Positions 24,887 through 34,900 of a stretch of 64,000 nucleotides of DNA are shown piece by piece. Position numbers and translations under genes: made by a program. Source of the stretch: Prevotella sp. (GTDB taxonomy: Bacteria > Bacteroidota > Bacteroidia > Bacteroidales > Bacteroidaceae); the NCBI GenBank assembly GCA_017557185.1, contig JAFZAP010000054.1, positions 150,279-214,278 of the forward strand, given 5' to 3'. Each line of letters begins with the position of its first letter. Position 1 is the stretch's first letter. Below the pieces are notes generated by a model that did not search any database, had not been told where the DNA came from, and saw only the letters and a program-made list of their open reading frames with translations.

Positions 24887-25138
24887 ATGAAAAAAGGTAT
24901 TCATCCCGAAAACTATCGCCCCGTCGTGTTCCGTGACATGTCCAACGGCGATATGTTCCTTACAAAGTCCACCGCAAAAACAAACGATACCGTGGAATTT
25001 GAAGGTGAAACTTACCCTGTGGTAAAAGTCGAAATCTCTAACACCTCTCACCCCTTCTATACGGGTAAGAGCACGCTCGTTGACACCGCTGGTCGTGTCG
25101 ACCGATTCATGAGCCGCTACGGTAAGATTAAGAAATAA
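24887..25138 (+). CDS. rpmE2: 50S ribosomal protein L31 type B
   Basis: 83 residues. [20 protein letters not shown] is the conserved L31 start. Absence of the CxxC zinc ligands of type A L31 and the [20 protein letters not shown] sequence identify type B (zinc-independent). It binds the large subunit near the central protuberance and bridges to the 30S head. It has its own promoter (24765-24795) and terminator (25161-25206), so it is independent of the flanking nuclease-related genes although embedded among them. Confidence 0.97.
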   Translation: MKKGIHPENYRPVVFRDMSNGDMFLTKSTAKTNDTVEFEGETYPVVKVEISNTSHPFYTGKSTLVDTAGRVDRFMSRYGKIKK

Positions 25139-25160
25139 TACCACCTGTAACGATATAATA

Positions 25161-25206
25161 AAAGTGCGTTCGGACGTAGTTGCATATGCGGCCGACCGCA
25201 CTTTTT
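25161..25206 (+). terminator. Intrinsic terminator of rpmE2
   Basis: AAAGTGCG..CGG pairs with CCG.CCGCACTTT around a loop, followed by TTTTCTTT. Confidence 0.8.
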
Positions 25207-25236
25207 TCTTTCCGAGTCATCAAAATCCTTTACCCT

Positions 25237-26211
25237 ATGAATAGAATTACAAACCTCAAGCATCTCATCATCGGCCTCGTCGCCGCCCTTGCCCTGACGG
25301 CATGCGGCGGTAGCGACGACCCCGACAACCCTGATATCACCCCCACGCAGACAAACGTGAACCGCAACAACACTTCGCAGAACGAAGTCTACGGGCGGTT
25401 GGAGTTTCCTCGCCTGAAGGGTGGCTCGAACAACATCGTCATCATCCATACTGTGCCGGAGTTCGGGGTGAACTATTGCGTGGAGTGGGACAGTGACCTG
25501 AAGCCTGCCGGCTGGACTCCGGAAGGTTCTCTGCGCTCGCAGCGCTGGTCGTGCTATCAGATGCATGCCGGCAATAGCAGCAGCAGGACCGACCGCAAGC
25601 CCTACAACGAGGGTGGGGAGTTCAGCGAGTATCCCAACGACCCCGACCTGCCGTCGCAGTATCATTTCACGTCGGATCCCTATCGCTATTCGGGCTATGA
25701 CCACGGTCACATCATAGCTTCGGCCGACCGTGCCTATTCTTTTAACAATCGGGCGAACACGCAGACCTTCTACATGACAAACATGCAGCCGCAGGTGAAC
25801 AACTTCAACGCAAAGGTTTGGGCGAACATGGAGGCACAGGTGCGCCGCTGGAACAGCAGTAGCTTCCGCGATACGCTCTACGTGGTGAAGGGTGGAACCA
25901 TCGACCGCTGGGATCAGATCATCACCACCATTGGTTCAGGTAAAAACAAAATCCCCGTGCCGAAGTATTTCTTCATGGCTGTGCTCTGCAAGAAGGGCAG
26001 CAACAGCACTACGGGTGGTTACCGTGCGCTGGGCTTCTGGATTCAGCATAAGTCGAATAGCGACTCCGACCTCCGCCCCTACGTGGTGAATATCGATGAA
26101 CTCGAACAATTGACAGGCATCGACTTCTTCTGCAATCTGCCCGATCAATACGAACAAGTCATCGAGTCGTTGCCTCGCGAGCAGGTGCTGCGTGCGTGGA
26201 ACCTAGAATAG
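25237..26211 (+). CDS. DNA/RNA non-specific endonuclease lipoprotein (NucA/Serratia nuclease family)
   Basis: 324 residues from ATG 25237; MNRITNLKHLIIGLVAALAL then TACGG gives an SPII lipobox (Cys23). Catalytic core: YDHGHIIASADR (DHGH at 155-158, corresponding to the family's DRGH; H158 the general base) and MTNMQPQVNNFNAKVW, containing the metal-binding asparagine. It cleaves DNA and RNA with little sequence preference, probably on the cell surface. Arginine is replaced by histidine at the second DRGH position, a variation I recall in some homologues but cannot verify. An upstream in-frame ATG (25180) lies inside the rpmE2 terminator and is rejected. Confidence 0.9.
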   Translation: MNRITNLKHLIIGLVAALALTACGGSDDPDNPDITPTQTNVNRNNTSQNEVYGRLEFPRLKGGSNNIVIIHTVPEFGVNYCVEWDSDLKPAGWTPEGSLRSQRWSCYQMHAGNSSSRTDRKPYNEGGEFSEYPNDPDLPSQYHFTSDPYRYSGYDHGHIIASADRAYSFNNRANTQTFYMTNMQPQVNNFNAKVWANMEAQVRRWNSSSFRDTLYVVKGGTIDRWDQIITTIGSGKNKIPVPKYFFMAVLCKKGSNSTTGGYRALGFWIQHKSNSDSDLRPYVVNIDELEQLTGIDFFCNLPDQYEQVIESLPREQVLRAWNLE

Positions 26212-26230
26212 ACGTAACAAACGTGGATGT

Positions 26231-26396
26231 TTAGACATACGGAACATACGAACATATGTTGTTTATAAAAGGACAGGCGAACTAAAAACTAGTTCGCCTG
26301 TCTCGTTTCATCATTGTTTATTATACCAATCTATATACCTATGTTCGTCTGTTTCGTATGTCTAAAAACTTCTGTTCGTCTGTCACGTATGTCTTA
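26231..26396. terminator. Terminator hairpin nested in a longer inverted repeat
   Basis: A perfect 13-bp stem GACAGGCGAACTA/TAGTTCGCCTGTC (26272-26302) separates convergent genes. Around it, 26231-26255 (TTAGACATACGGAACATACG...) is inversely repeated at about 26341-26365, and a third copy in that orientation lies at about 26372-26396. Confidence 0.8.
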
Positions 26397-26400
26397 AATA

Positions 26401-27003
26401 TTACTTTTGTTCTGTCTTATTCGTGTTTATGAAGCGCTTGGGCTGAGGCTTCTGTGCCTTTTGCTCGGCGCCGGCAACAGCCGACTTGGAGTAGTAGTAA
26501 CCGTAGCCGTAGTCGTAATAGTAGTCATCCCAGCCCCAGTATTGGAAGTTGTTCCAGTTGGGCGAAGAAGTGTGACGCAGTTGGAAATCAACGCGAGTAT
26601 CGCCGTCGAAGATGGTTCCATCAAAGTAGGCGTCGTCGAGGCGGTAGTTCTCAATCCAGAGCGTGGTGCCTTCCTCCAAGAAGTAGACTGTGATGGTGCG
26701 ATAATTCACCGTCCACTCGATGTGGTTGGCCACGTAGTTGGTTCCCCAGCCTGCATTGTTATAGTAGTCAATCCAATATCCTGTGCCACTGCTATAGCGA
26801 TAGGGGTCGCGCAGGAAGCAAATCTCCGAGTAGGAGGCATCGTAAACACGTCCGTCCCATTCAGACGACATATACATGTTGCCCTTCCATGTTCCCTCGA
26901 GGGTGTATGCGATTTCATCGTCGTCGTCCCATTCGCAACTTGTGAACGACATGGACAGCACTGCCAGCAGTACCATTGTCCAGAGTGTGTACATCTTCTT
27001 CAT
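26401..27003 (-). CDS. Tyrosine-rich lipoprotein of unknown function
   Basis: 200 residues; signal MKKMYTLWTMVLLAVLSMSF ends at an SPII site TSC (Cys23). After an acidic stretch (EWDDDDEI), LEGTWKGNMYMSSEWDGR resembles the start of lipocalin-like Bacteroidetes lipoproteins. The rest is unusually rich in Tyr and Trp, including WGWDDYYYDYGYGYYYSKS near 155-173, and ends in a basic tail. No enzyme motif is seen. It has a canonical promoter at 27059-27088 and is monocistronic. Export and anchoring are well supported; the function is not known. Confidence 0.75.
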   Translation of the reverse strand: MKKMYTLWTMVLLAVLSMSFTSCEWDDDDEIAYTLEGTWKGNMYMSSEWDGRVYDASYSEICFLRDPYRYSSGTGYWIDYYNNAGWGTNYVANHIEWTVNYRTITVYFLEEGTTLWIENYRLDDAYFDGTIFDGDTRVDFQLRHTSSPNWNNFQYWGWDDYYYDYGYGYYYSKSAVAGAEQKAQKPQPKRFINTNKTEQK

Positions 27004-27058
27004 AATAATATCTCCTATCCGTTAAAGTGTTAAACATTCGTTTTTGATTTCTCTGATG

Positions 27059-27088
27059 CAAAGGTAAGGTCTTTTTGTTGGCTTTCAA
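27059..27088 (-). promoter_or_regulatory. Promoter of the tyrosine-rich lipoprotein gene
   Basis: Reverse strand: TTG (27088-27086), 19 nt, TACCTTTG (27066-27059). Confidence 0.7.
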
Positions 27089-27161
27089 AACGTTTTTCCA
27101 TATTCTTGCATAGGAAAAACCCTACTTTGTGCGATGTTTTCCCTAATAAACTTTAAATCTT

Positions 27162-27203
27162 GCCCTTTGCCCTTTGCCCCTTGCCCCTTTTTTGCTATCT
27201 TTG
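27162..27203 (+). promoter_or_regulatory. gpx promoter overlapping a 7-bp tandem repeat
   Basis: TTG (27174-27176), 19 nt, TATCTTTG (27196-27203). The -33 TTG is one of several spaced 7 bp apart in a (CCCTTTG)-type array covering about 27162-27183. Confidence 0.65.
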
Positions 27204-27246
27204 TGGAAACATTTCATTCTAACCCCATACAACACAAGAAAAGAAC

Positions 27247-27801
27247 ATGAAAACTGTTTATGATTTCGCTGTCAAAGACAGAAAAGGCAAAGACGTGAGT
27301 CTCAAGGAGTATCAAAACGAAGTGCTCCTTATCGTGAACACCGCTACGAAATGTGGCTTCACACCCCAGTACGACGAACTGGAGGCACTCTACAAGAAGT
27401 ACCATGCCGACGGCTTTGAGGTGCTCGACTTCCCCTGCAACCAGTTTGGGCAGCAGGCTCCCGGCACCGATGAGAGCATCCATGAATTCTGCAAGCTCAC
27501 CTTCGGCACCGACTTCCCCCGCTTTAAGAAGGTGAAGGTGAACGGCGACGATGCCGACCCGTTGTTCAAGTTCCTGAAGGAGCAGAAGGGCTTTGCCGGC
27601 TGGGATATGGAACACCCTATCGCCCACATCCTTGACGACATGCTCTCGAAGGCCGACCCCGACTACAAGGAGAAGCCCGACATCAAGTGGAACTTCACGA
27701 AGTTCCTCATCAACAAGCGCGGACAGGTCGTCGCCCGCTTCGAGCCTACGGAGAAAATCGAGAACATTGAAAGACAGATAGAACAGCTCATTCATCAATA
27801 A
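27247..27801 (+). CDS. Glutathione peroxidase-family thiol peroxidase
   Basis: 184 residues, thioredoxin fold. LLIVNTATKCGFTPQYDELE carries the peroxidatic Cys36 in place of selenocysteine; LDFPCNQFGQQAPGT is the second signature; the C-terminal WNFTKFLINKRGQVVARF contains the conserved W-N-F-x-K-F of the active site. Such bacterial enzymes usually take electrons from thioredoxin rather than glutathione, and the next gene is thioredoxin reductase, which fits. It reduces hydroperoxides in the cytosol. The two genes are 53 bp apart on one strand, the gap holding a hairpin repeat. Confidence 0.93.
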   Translation: MKTVYDFAVKDRKGKDVSLKEYQNEVLLIVNTATKCGFTPQYDELEALYKKYHADGFEVLDFPCNQFGQQAPGTDESIHEFCKLTFGTDFPRFKKVKVNGDDADPLFKFLKEQKGFAGWDMEHPIAHILDDMLSKADPDYKEKPDIKWNFTKFLINKRGQVVARFEPTEKIENIERQIEQLIHQ

Positions 27802-27809
27802 TATATAAG

Positions 27810-27839
27810 GTAGGGACGGGGAATGAACTCCGTCCCTAC
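27810..27839. repeat. Dispersed hairpin repeat between gpx and trxB
   Basis: GTAGGGACGG/CCGTCCCTAC is a perfect 10-bp stem. A related sequence ending CCCCGTCCCTAC occurs at 14290-14301. No T-tract follows, so it is not clearly a terminator. Confidence 0.7.
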
Positions 27840-27854
27840 AAACAAATAATATCC

Positions 27855-28811
27855 ATGGAAAGAGTAAAATGCCTGATTATCGGTAGCGGACCAGCAGGCT
27901 ACACCGCTGCCATCTATGCCGGACGCGCCAACCTTTCGCCCGTGCTCTATTGTGGACTGCAGATGGGCGGCCAGCTCACGCAGACTACCACTGTCGAGAA
28001 CTTCCCCGGCTATCCCGAGGGTGTCGATGGTAACGAGATGATGATGCAACTGCGCCAGCAGGCCGAGCGTTTCGGCTGCGACATGCGTGATGGCATCATC
28101 GAGAAGGTTGACTTCACGAAGCGTCCTTACGTGCTCACCACTGACCGCGGCGTAGAACTGGAGGCCGACACGGTGATCATTGCAACGGGTGCTTCAGCAA
28201 AATACCTCGGACTCGACGACGAGAAGAAATACAACGGCATGGGTGTCTCGGCTTGTGCCACCTGCGACGGCTTCTTCTATCGCAAGAAGACGGTGGCTGT
28301 CGTGGGCGGTGGCGACACCGCTTGCGAGGAGGCCATCTATCTCGCACAGCTCTGCAAGAAGGTTTACCTCATCGTGCGCAAACCTTATCTGCGCGCCAGT
28401 GATGTGATGCAGAAACGCGTGTTCGAGAACGAGAAGATAGAGGTACTTTTCGAACACAACACCTTGGGTCTCTATGGCGAAGGCGGTGTGGAAGGTGCTC
28501 ACGTGGTGCGCCGCAAGGGCGAGCCCGATGAGGAGCGCTACGATTTGCCCATCGACGGCTTTTTCCTCGCCATCGGCCACAAGCCTAACACAGATGTGTT
28601 CCGTCCGTTCGTAGCACTCGACGAGACGGGTTACATCCGCACCATCGACGGCACACCGCGCGTAGCATCGGCAGCCGATCCCACGCAAGCCCTGCCCGGC
28701 ATCTTCGCCGCTGGCGATTGTGCCGACCCCGTCTATCGCCAGGCCATTGTGGCTGCCGGCAGTGGCTGCAAAGCCGCTCTCGAAGCCGAGCGCTACCTGC
28801 AGATGCTCTGA
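27855..28811 (+). CDS. trxB: Thioredoxin reductase
   Basis: Flavoprotein passing electrons from NADPH to thioredoxin. 318 residues: FAD-binding GSGPAGYTAAIYAGR (11-25), redox pair in SACATCDGFFY (Cys134 and Cys137), NADPH-binding VVGGGDTACEEAIYLA (149-164), and IFAAGDCADPVYRQAIVAAG near the C-terminus for FAD. It lies downstream of gpx and probably shares its transcript. A perfect 30-bp palindrome terminates it at 28855-28884. Confidence 0.97.
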   Translation: MERVKCLIIGSGPAGYTAAIYAGRANLSPVLYCGLQMGGQLTQTTTVENFPGYPEGVDGNEMMMQLRQQAERFGCDMRDGIIEKVDFTKRPYVLTTDRGVELEADTVIIATGASAKYLGLDDEKKYNGMGVSACATCDGFFYRKKTVAVVGGGDTACEEAIYLAQLCKKVYLIVRKPYLRASDVMQKRVFENEKIEVLFEHNTLGLYGEGGVEGAHVVRRKGEPDEERYDLPIDGFFLAIGHKPNTDVFRPFVALDETGYIRTIDGTPRVASAADPTQALPGIFAAGDCADPVYRQAIVAAGSGCKAALEAERYLQML

Positions 28812-28815
28812 CGCC

Positions 28816-28841
28816 ATCCCTGTTCCCAAGGGGGAGGGGGA
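28816..28841. repeat. GC-rich dispersed repeat, partial copy 7
   Basis: CCCTGTTCCCAAGGGGGAGG and a short tail resemble the centre of the repeat family; truncated and less certain. Confidence 0.4.
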
Positions 28842-28854
28842 CACAGAACAAAAC

Positions 28855-28884
28855 AATCGCCCAGTTTGCGCAAACTGGGCGATT
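28855..28884. terminator. Perfect palindromic terminator between trxB and the DUF285 gene
   Basis: AATCGCCCAGTTTGC is followed directly by its exact reverse complement, between two convergent genes. Confidence 0.85.
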
Positions 28885-28937
28885 TGTCGTCTTTATATTG
28901 TAGTGAGAATTGTCATCTATCGTTTAGGGATTACATT

Positions 28938-31900
28938 TTACTGCTTTTCCAGGATAATATTCACTAGTGCCGTGACGTCGGCGATGGTGATCGTGCTGTC
29001 CTTGTTCACGTCGGCCGCGCGCTTGTCGTATGTTCCGGAGTTGTCCTTACCTAGAATAATGCTAACCAGCGCCGTTACGTCGTCGATGGTGATCGAGCCA
29101 TCCTTGTTCACGTCGCCCAGGAGGAATGCTTCCGGGTCGGTGAAGTAGCCGGGATTGTCATTGAGACCGTCGATGCGGGCGTAGGTCTTGTCCCTGAATG
29201 AGTTGTTGTAACCTGTGCCGTTGCCACCCACGAGCTTCGAACAGAGGTTGAACATATTCGAAGAGGATGTGAGCAGGTCTGTATTCCAATCGGTGCCGGC
29301 TTTGGCATAGATGGTCTTCAGGTTCAAGCATTGTTGGAACATAGCGTATGCAGTCGTCAGCTTCTCTACGGTGAATGTCGTGAGATCCAACTCGGTAAGC
29401 GCCGGACAGCTTGAGAACATCGAACTCATATCAGTCACATTAGCTGTCGTGAACTGTGGGCCGAAGGTGATGGTCTGGAGATTCGTGCAGTTGGAGAACA
29501 TGCTATTCATCGATGTTACGTTCGAGGTGTTGAAGCTTGAGAGGTCGAGTTCGGTGAGCGAGGAACAGTTGTAGAACATGTAGTTCATCGACTTCACATT
29601 CCCAGTGTTGAAGCTGGAGAGGTTGAGCCCGGTGAGCGAGGAACATCTGAAGAACATGTAGTACATCGATGTCACGTTCGAGGTGTTGAAGCCCGAAAGG
29701 TCGAGCTGAGTGAGCGATGAACAGTTGTTGAACATGCCATACATCGACGTCACGTTCGAAGTGTTGAGGTTCAAGATGCCGTTGATGATGGAGAGGGCCG
29801 TACAACCGTTGAACCAGTCTATCAGCGCCGTCAGGCCAGTATAACCGGCAAACGAGTCGTCGAAGTTGACAGTTGTGAGTTCCGCCGTGGCCCAATCGGG
29901 TTTGGTTACGTTAGACGTGTTGCTCAGGCTGCGTATAATGAAAGTGGCACCGTCATTCTCGGCTGCTGCCTGGCGTGTAGATAATAGTTTGTCGTAGTAG
30001 AAGCTAATCGTCGTCTGGTCGGCCGAGAGGATGGCGTAGGGTCGCGGTGCATTCCTGTCGGTGAAGTAGCCGGGCTGTCCGTTCAGACCATCGACACGGG
30101 CGCGGGTTTTGCTGTACCCATTCCAGTTGTTTTCATAGTAAGTACCGCAGCCGCCTATGAGCTTAGAACAAGCCTGGAACATGTATGTGCTGCTGGTGAG
30201 CGTCGTGCTGGCATTCCAGTCGGCATTGGCCGCAGCATAGATAATCTCCAGGTTCGCGCAGTTGTAGAACATGTTATCTGTGTTTATAAGCTTCTCCACG
30301 GTGAAGGTTGATAGATCCAGCTCGGTGAGCGACATACAACCGGAGAACATAGAAGTCATCTCGGTCACATTAGCCGTTGTGAAGTGTTCGCCGAAGGTGA
30401 TGGTCTCGAGCTTCGAGCAGCCGTAGAACATGCTGTGCATCGTAGTGACCTTGTCCGTTGTGAAGTGTTCGCCGAAGGTGATGTTCTCGAGATTCGAGCA
30501 ACCGTAGAACATGCGGTAGGTAGTAGTGACATTAGCGGCGTTGAGGTTGGAAAGGTCGATAGCCGTGAGGCCTGTACAACCCTCGAAGTACATGTAAAGG
30601 CTGGTAATGCCTGTGAAGCCTGCAAAACTGGCATCGAAGGTGGCCGACGTGAGTGCTGACGTTGCCCATACAGGCTTAGAGCCGGGGCTCAGTTTGAGAA
30701 TAACAGTAGCATCGGGGGTCGCAGCCTTGCGCACGGGCAGCTGCGTGTCGTAGTAGAAGCTGACAGAGGCGTAGTCGGCCGATAGGATGGCGTAGGGCCG
30801 CGGTGCGTTCTTGTCGGTGAAGTAGCCGGGATTACCATCGAGTCCGTCGATGCATGCACGTGGCTTTGTAATATATGAGCTGTTCCAAGTCGTTCCATTG
30901 CCGCCCACGAGCTTGTTGCAATTTTGGAACATATATAAGTCGTCTGTGAGGGTCTCGGTGTTCCAGCTCGTACCAGAGGCAGCATAGATTGTCGCGAGGT
31001 TTGAACAGCCGGAGAACATCCAATTCGCATTCGTGACTTTTCCCGTGTTGAAGCCCGAGAGGTCGAGCTCGGTGAGTGCCGAGCAGCCGTTAAACATATA
31101 ACCCATCGACGTCACGTTCTCAGTGTTGAGGTTCGTAAGGTCAAGCTCGGTGAGCGCAGAGCAGCCTTTGAACCAATTTGCGAGTCCTGTGAGGCCTTTG
31201 TATGTGGCGAACGAGTCGTCGAAGACGACGCTGGTGAGCGTCTGATCGGCCCACGCGGAAGGTGAGTTACCGCTACTATTGTTACTGAGCGCGAGCACGA
31301 TGATGGCTTCGGGATTGTCGGCCTTGCGCTGTGCCAGTTGTGTATCGTAGTAGAAAGCCACTGCCACGGGCTGGCTGTCGGCGTTCTTCGTCACCACGGC
31401 ATAGGGTCGCGGTGCGTTCTTGTCGGTGAAGTAGCCGGGCGTGCCCTCCACGTCGATGCAGGCGCGGGTCTTGTCCTGGGTAGAGCTCGTTGCCGAAGTG
31501 TAGGCCGTGCCGTATCCTCCGACAAGCTTAGAGCAGCCGCTGAACATCGAACTGCTACCATTGAGGGTTTCGGTGTTCCAGTCGGCTCCTGCCGCAGCAT
31601 AGATAGTCTCCAAGTTCGAGCAGTTATAGAACATCTCCTGAGCGTTCGTTACTTTCCCCATATCGAAACCCGAGAGGTCGAGCTCGGTGAGGCCCGAGCA
31701 GTTGTAGAACATCCGATACATTGTCGTTACGTTCTCGGTATTGAGGTTCGAGAGGTCGATCGACATGAGGGCCGTGCAGTTGGCAAACCAACGTTTTAGG
31801 CGCGTTAGGCTATGGCAGTCGGCAAACGATGTGTCGAAGGTGACGCTGGTGAGTGTTGCTGTGGCCCATGCTGGTGCGTCGTCGCCATAGTCCTTCAGCA

Positions 31901-34900
31901 ATATGACGAAAGTGGCGCCGACATTCTCCGTTGCAGCCCTGCGAACAGATATCTCGGTATCATAGAAGAAGGTGACTACAGTCTTGTCGGCCGAGAGCAT
32001 AGCATAGGGCATCGGAGCAGCCGGATTGGTGAAGTATCCTTGCTTGCCGTCGAGCCCGTCGATGCAGGCACGGGTCTTATCAACGATAGTGTAGTAGTAG
32101 GGCGTGCCGTTGCCGCCCACGAGTTTCGTACAACCGTAAAACATGGACGAGCTGTTAGTGAGCGTCTCTGTGTTCCAGTCGGTGCCGGCCTTGGCATAGA
32201 TGGTCTCGAGCTTCGAGCAGCCGTAGAACATATCATACGTTGAGGTGACGTTTGTAACATTGAGGTTCGAGAGGTCGATCTCGGTGAGACTTGAGCAGTT
32301 CTTGAACCAGTTGTAGAGCTTTGTCAGGCCTTTGTAGTTGGCGAAAGATTCGTCGAAGGTGACGTTCTTCAGCGTCGCTGAAGCCCATGCGGTGTTGCCG
32401 TAACTGTCGTTGTTATTCAGTTTGAGGATGAACGTGGCACCTGCATTCTCCGAGGCAGCCTTGCGCGCAGACAATTGTGTATCGTAGTAGAAGGTGACCG
32501 TAGTCTGGTCGGCCGACAGAACAGCGTAGGGTCGCGGGGCATTCTTGTCAGTGAAATAACCGGGCTGGCCTTCCTTGTCGATACGTGCGTAGCTCTTGTC
32601 GGTCGATGTGACCAGGGTGCCGTAGCCACCCACTACTGCTGTACTAAACATATTGTAGGAGCTGGTTAGGGTCGCGCCCGTCCAGTCGGCATCGGCAGCA
32701 GCATATATGGTTTGTAGCTTACCGCAACTGGAGAACATATAGGCTGCATTGGTTAGCACCTCCGTGGTAAAGGTGGAGAGATCCAATTCGGTGAGGGCAG
32801 AGCAGCCGTAGAACATGTTGTTCATTGTGGTCACCTTTGCCGTTGTGAATTGTGTACCGAAGGTGATGGTCTGAAGCGCCTGGCAGTCGCGGAACATCTC
32901 ATACATCGTAGTCACTTGCCCGGTATTGAAGCTTGAGAGGTCGAGTTGCGTGAGGGCCTTACAGGCATAGAGCATCTGATACATCGTCGTCACGTTTGCG
33001 GTGTTGATGCTTGAGAGGTCGAGCTGGGCGAGCGAGATACAGTTGTAGAACATACAGTACATCGTCGTCACGTTCGCGGTGTTGAGGTTCTTCAGGCCGT
33101 TGATAGCGGTGAGTGCCGTACATCCACTGAACCATTTGCTCAGAGCGGTCAAACCAGTGTAGTTCTTGAGACTGGCGTCGAAAGTGACTGTGGTGAGTGC
33201 CGCCGTGGCCCATGCGGGGTTAGTAGTGCCGCTGTTGTTCAACTTGAGGATGAAGGTGGCTTCGGGATTGGCGGCCTTGCGCACAGGCAGTTGCGTGTCG
33301 TAATAGAAGTTCAGCGTCTTCTGGTCGGATGAGAGGACGGCGTAAGGCCGTGGCTGTGTCCTGTCGGTGAAATAGCCAGGCTTGTCAGCTGTATCGATGC
33401 AGGCACGGCTCTTGTCCGTGAATGAGTAGTTGTAAACGGTGCCATAACCGCCCACGAGCTTCTGACAACTGCCGAACATATTCGAACTGTTGGTGATGGT
33501 CGTACCCGTCCAGTCTGTGCCTGCCGGGACATAGATCGTCTCCAGGTTCGAGCAGTTATAGAACATCTCCTGAGCGTTCGTTACTTTCCCCATATCGAAG
33601 CCCGAGATGTCGAGCTCGGTGAGGCCCGAACAGTTGTAGAACATGCTCTGCATCGTAGTCACGTTCTCGGTGTTGAGGTTCGAGAGGTCGATTGATGTGA
33701 GGGCCGTACAGCTAGAGAACCATCCATTAAGGGTCGTCAGGCCATGGAAGTTGGCAAAGGAGTCATCGAAGGTGACGCTGGTGAGTGTAGCCCCCTTCCA
33801 GCCCTGAGCTATGGTCGAACCATTCAGCGCCCTGAGGATGGTGACATTGTCGGCACGATGACTGTCCATATTCGTGTCGTAGTAGAAGGCCACCGCCACG
33901 GGCTTGCTGTCGGCGTTCTTCGTTACCACTGCGTATGGCCGTGGTAGTGTTGGGTCAGTGAAATAGCCGGGGTTGGCAATTCCGCCGTCAGGATGGGCGT
34001 AGGCCATGTCGGTATGACTTGCATCGTATGCGGTCATGGCACCGCCCATCAGCTTTGGGCAATTATAGAACATATAGGCGCTTTGCGTGTTCGTCACTGT
34101 GTTCCAGTCGGTGGCCGCATAGATGGTTTCCAGGCTCGTGCACTGAGCAAACATCTGATAGGTATTCTGAACCTTCGTCACATCGAAGTGCGTCAGGTCG
34201 AGCTCGGTCAGAGCCCCGCAATAATTGAACATCTGATACATCGTCGTGACGTTCTCGGTGTTTAGGTACTCTAAACCGGTGATGCCAGTCAGCGCCGAGC
34301 AATAATAGAACCACTGGTAGAGGCTGGTAAGGTCGTGGTAGCTGGCGAAGCTCGGGTCGAAGGTGGCGGAGGTGAGGGTTACGTCAGCCCATTCCTTGTA
34401 GGCCACATTCGAATTCAGCCTTGTCACGATGGTTGTGTTGTCGGCCGCGCGGCTGTCCTTCTGCGTGTCGTAGTAGAATGTCACTGCCACGGGTTTGCTG
34501 TCGGCATTCTTCGTCACCACGGTATAGGCCACGGGGTCGCCCTTACGGGAGAGATAGCCAGGGTCGGCGACACCGCCGTCGATGTGGGCCATTGTGCCGT
34601 CTGTCTTACTGCTGTTGTAGAGGGTGCCGCGCCCGCCAACCAGAGCACTGCTACTCAGGAACATACTACTCGTATTGGCATCTGCGGCGATAGTCCAGTT
34701 ATCGCCGACGTAGATGGTCTGAAGATTTGTTGCGGAACTGAACATATAGCTCATGTCAGTAACCGATGAGGTGTTCAAGGCCCTCAGATCCAATTCCTTC
34801 ATGGCACTACAGTTGGAGAACATACTGTTCGTCGTTGTCACGTTCGGGATGCTCAGGTTCTCCAAGCCTGTGATGGAGGTGAGAACCTTGCAACTCTCGA

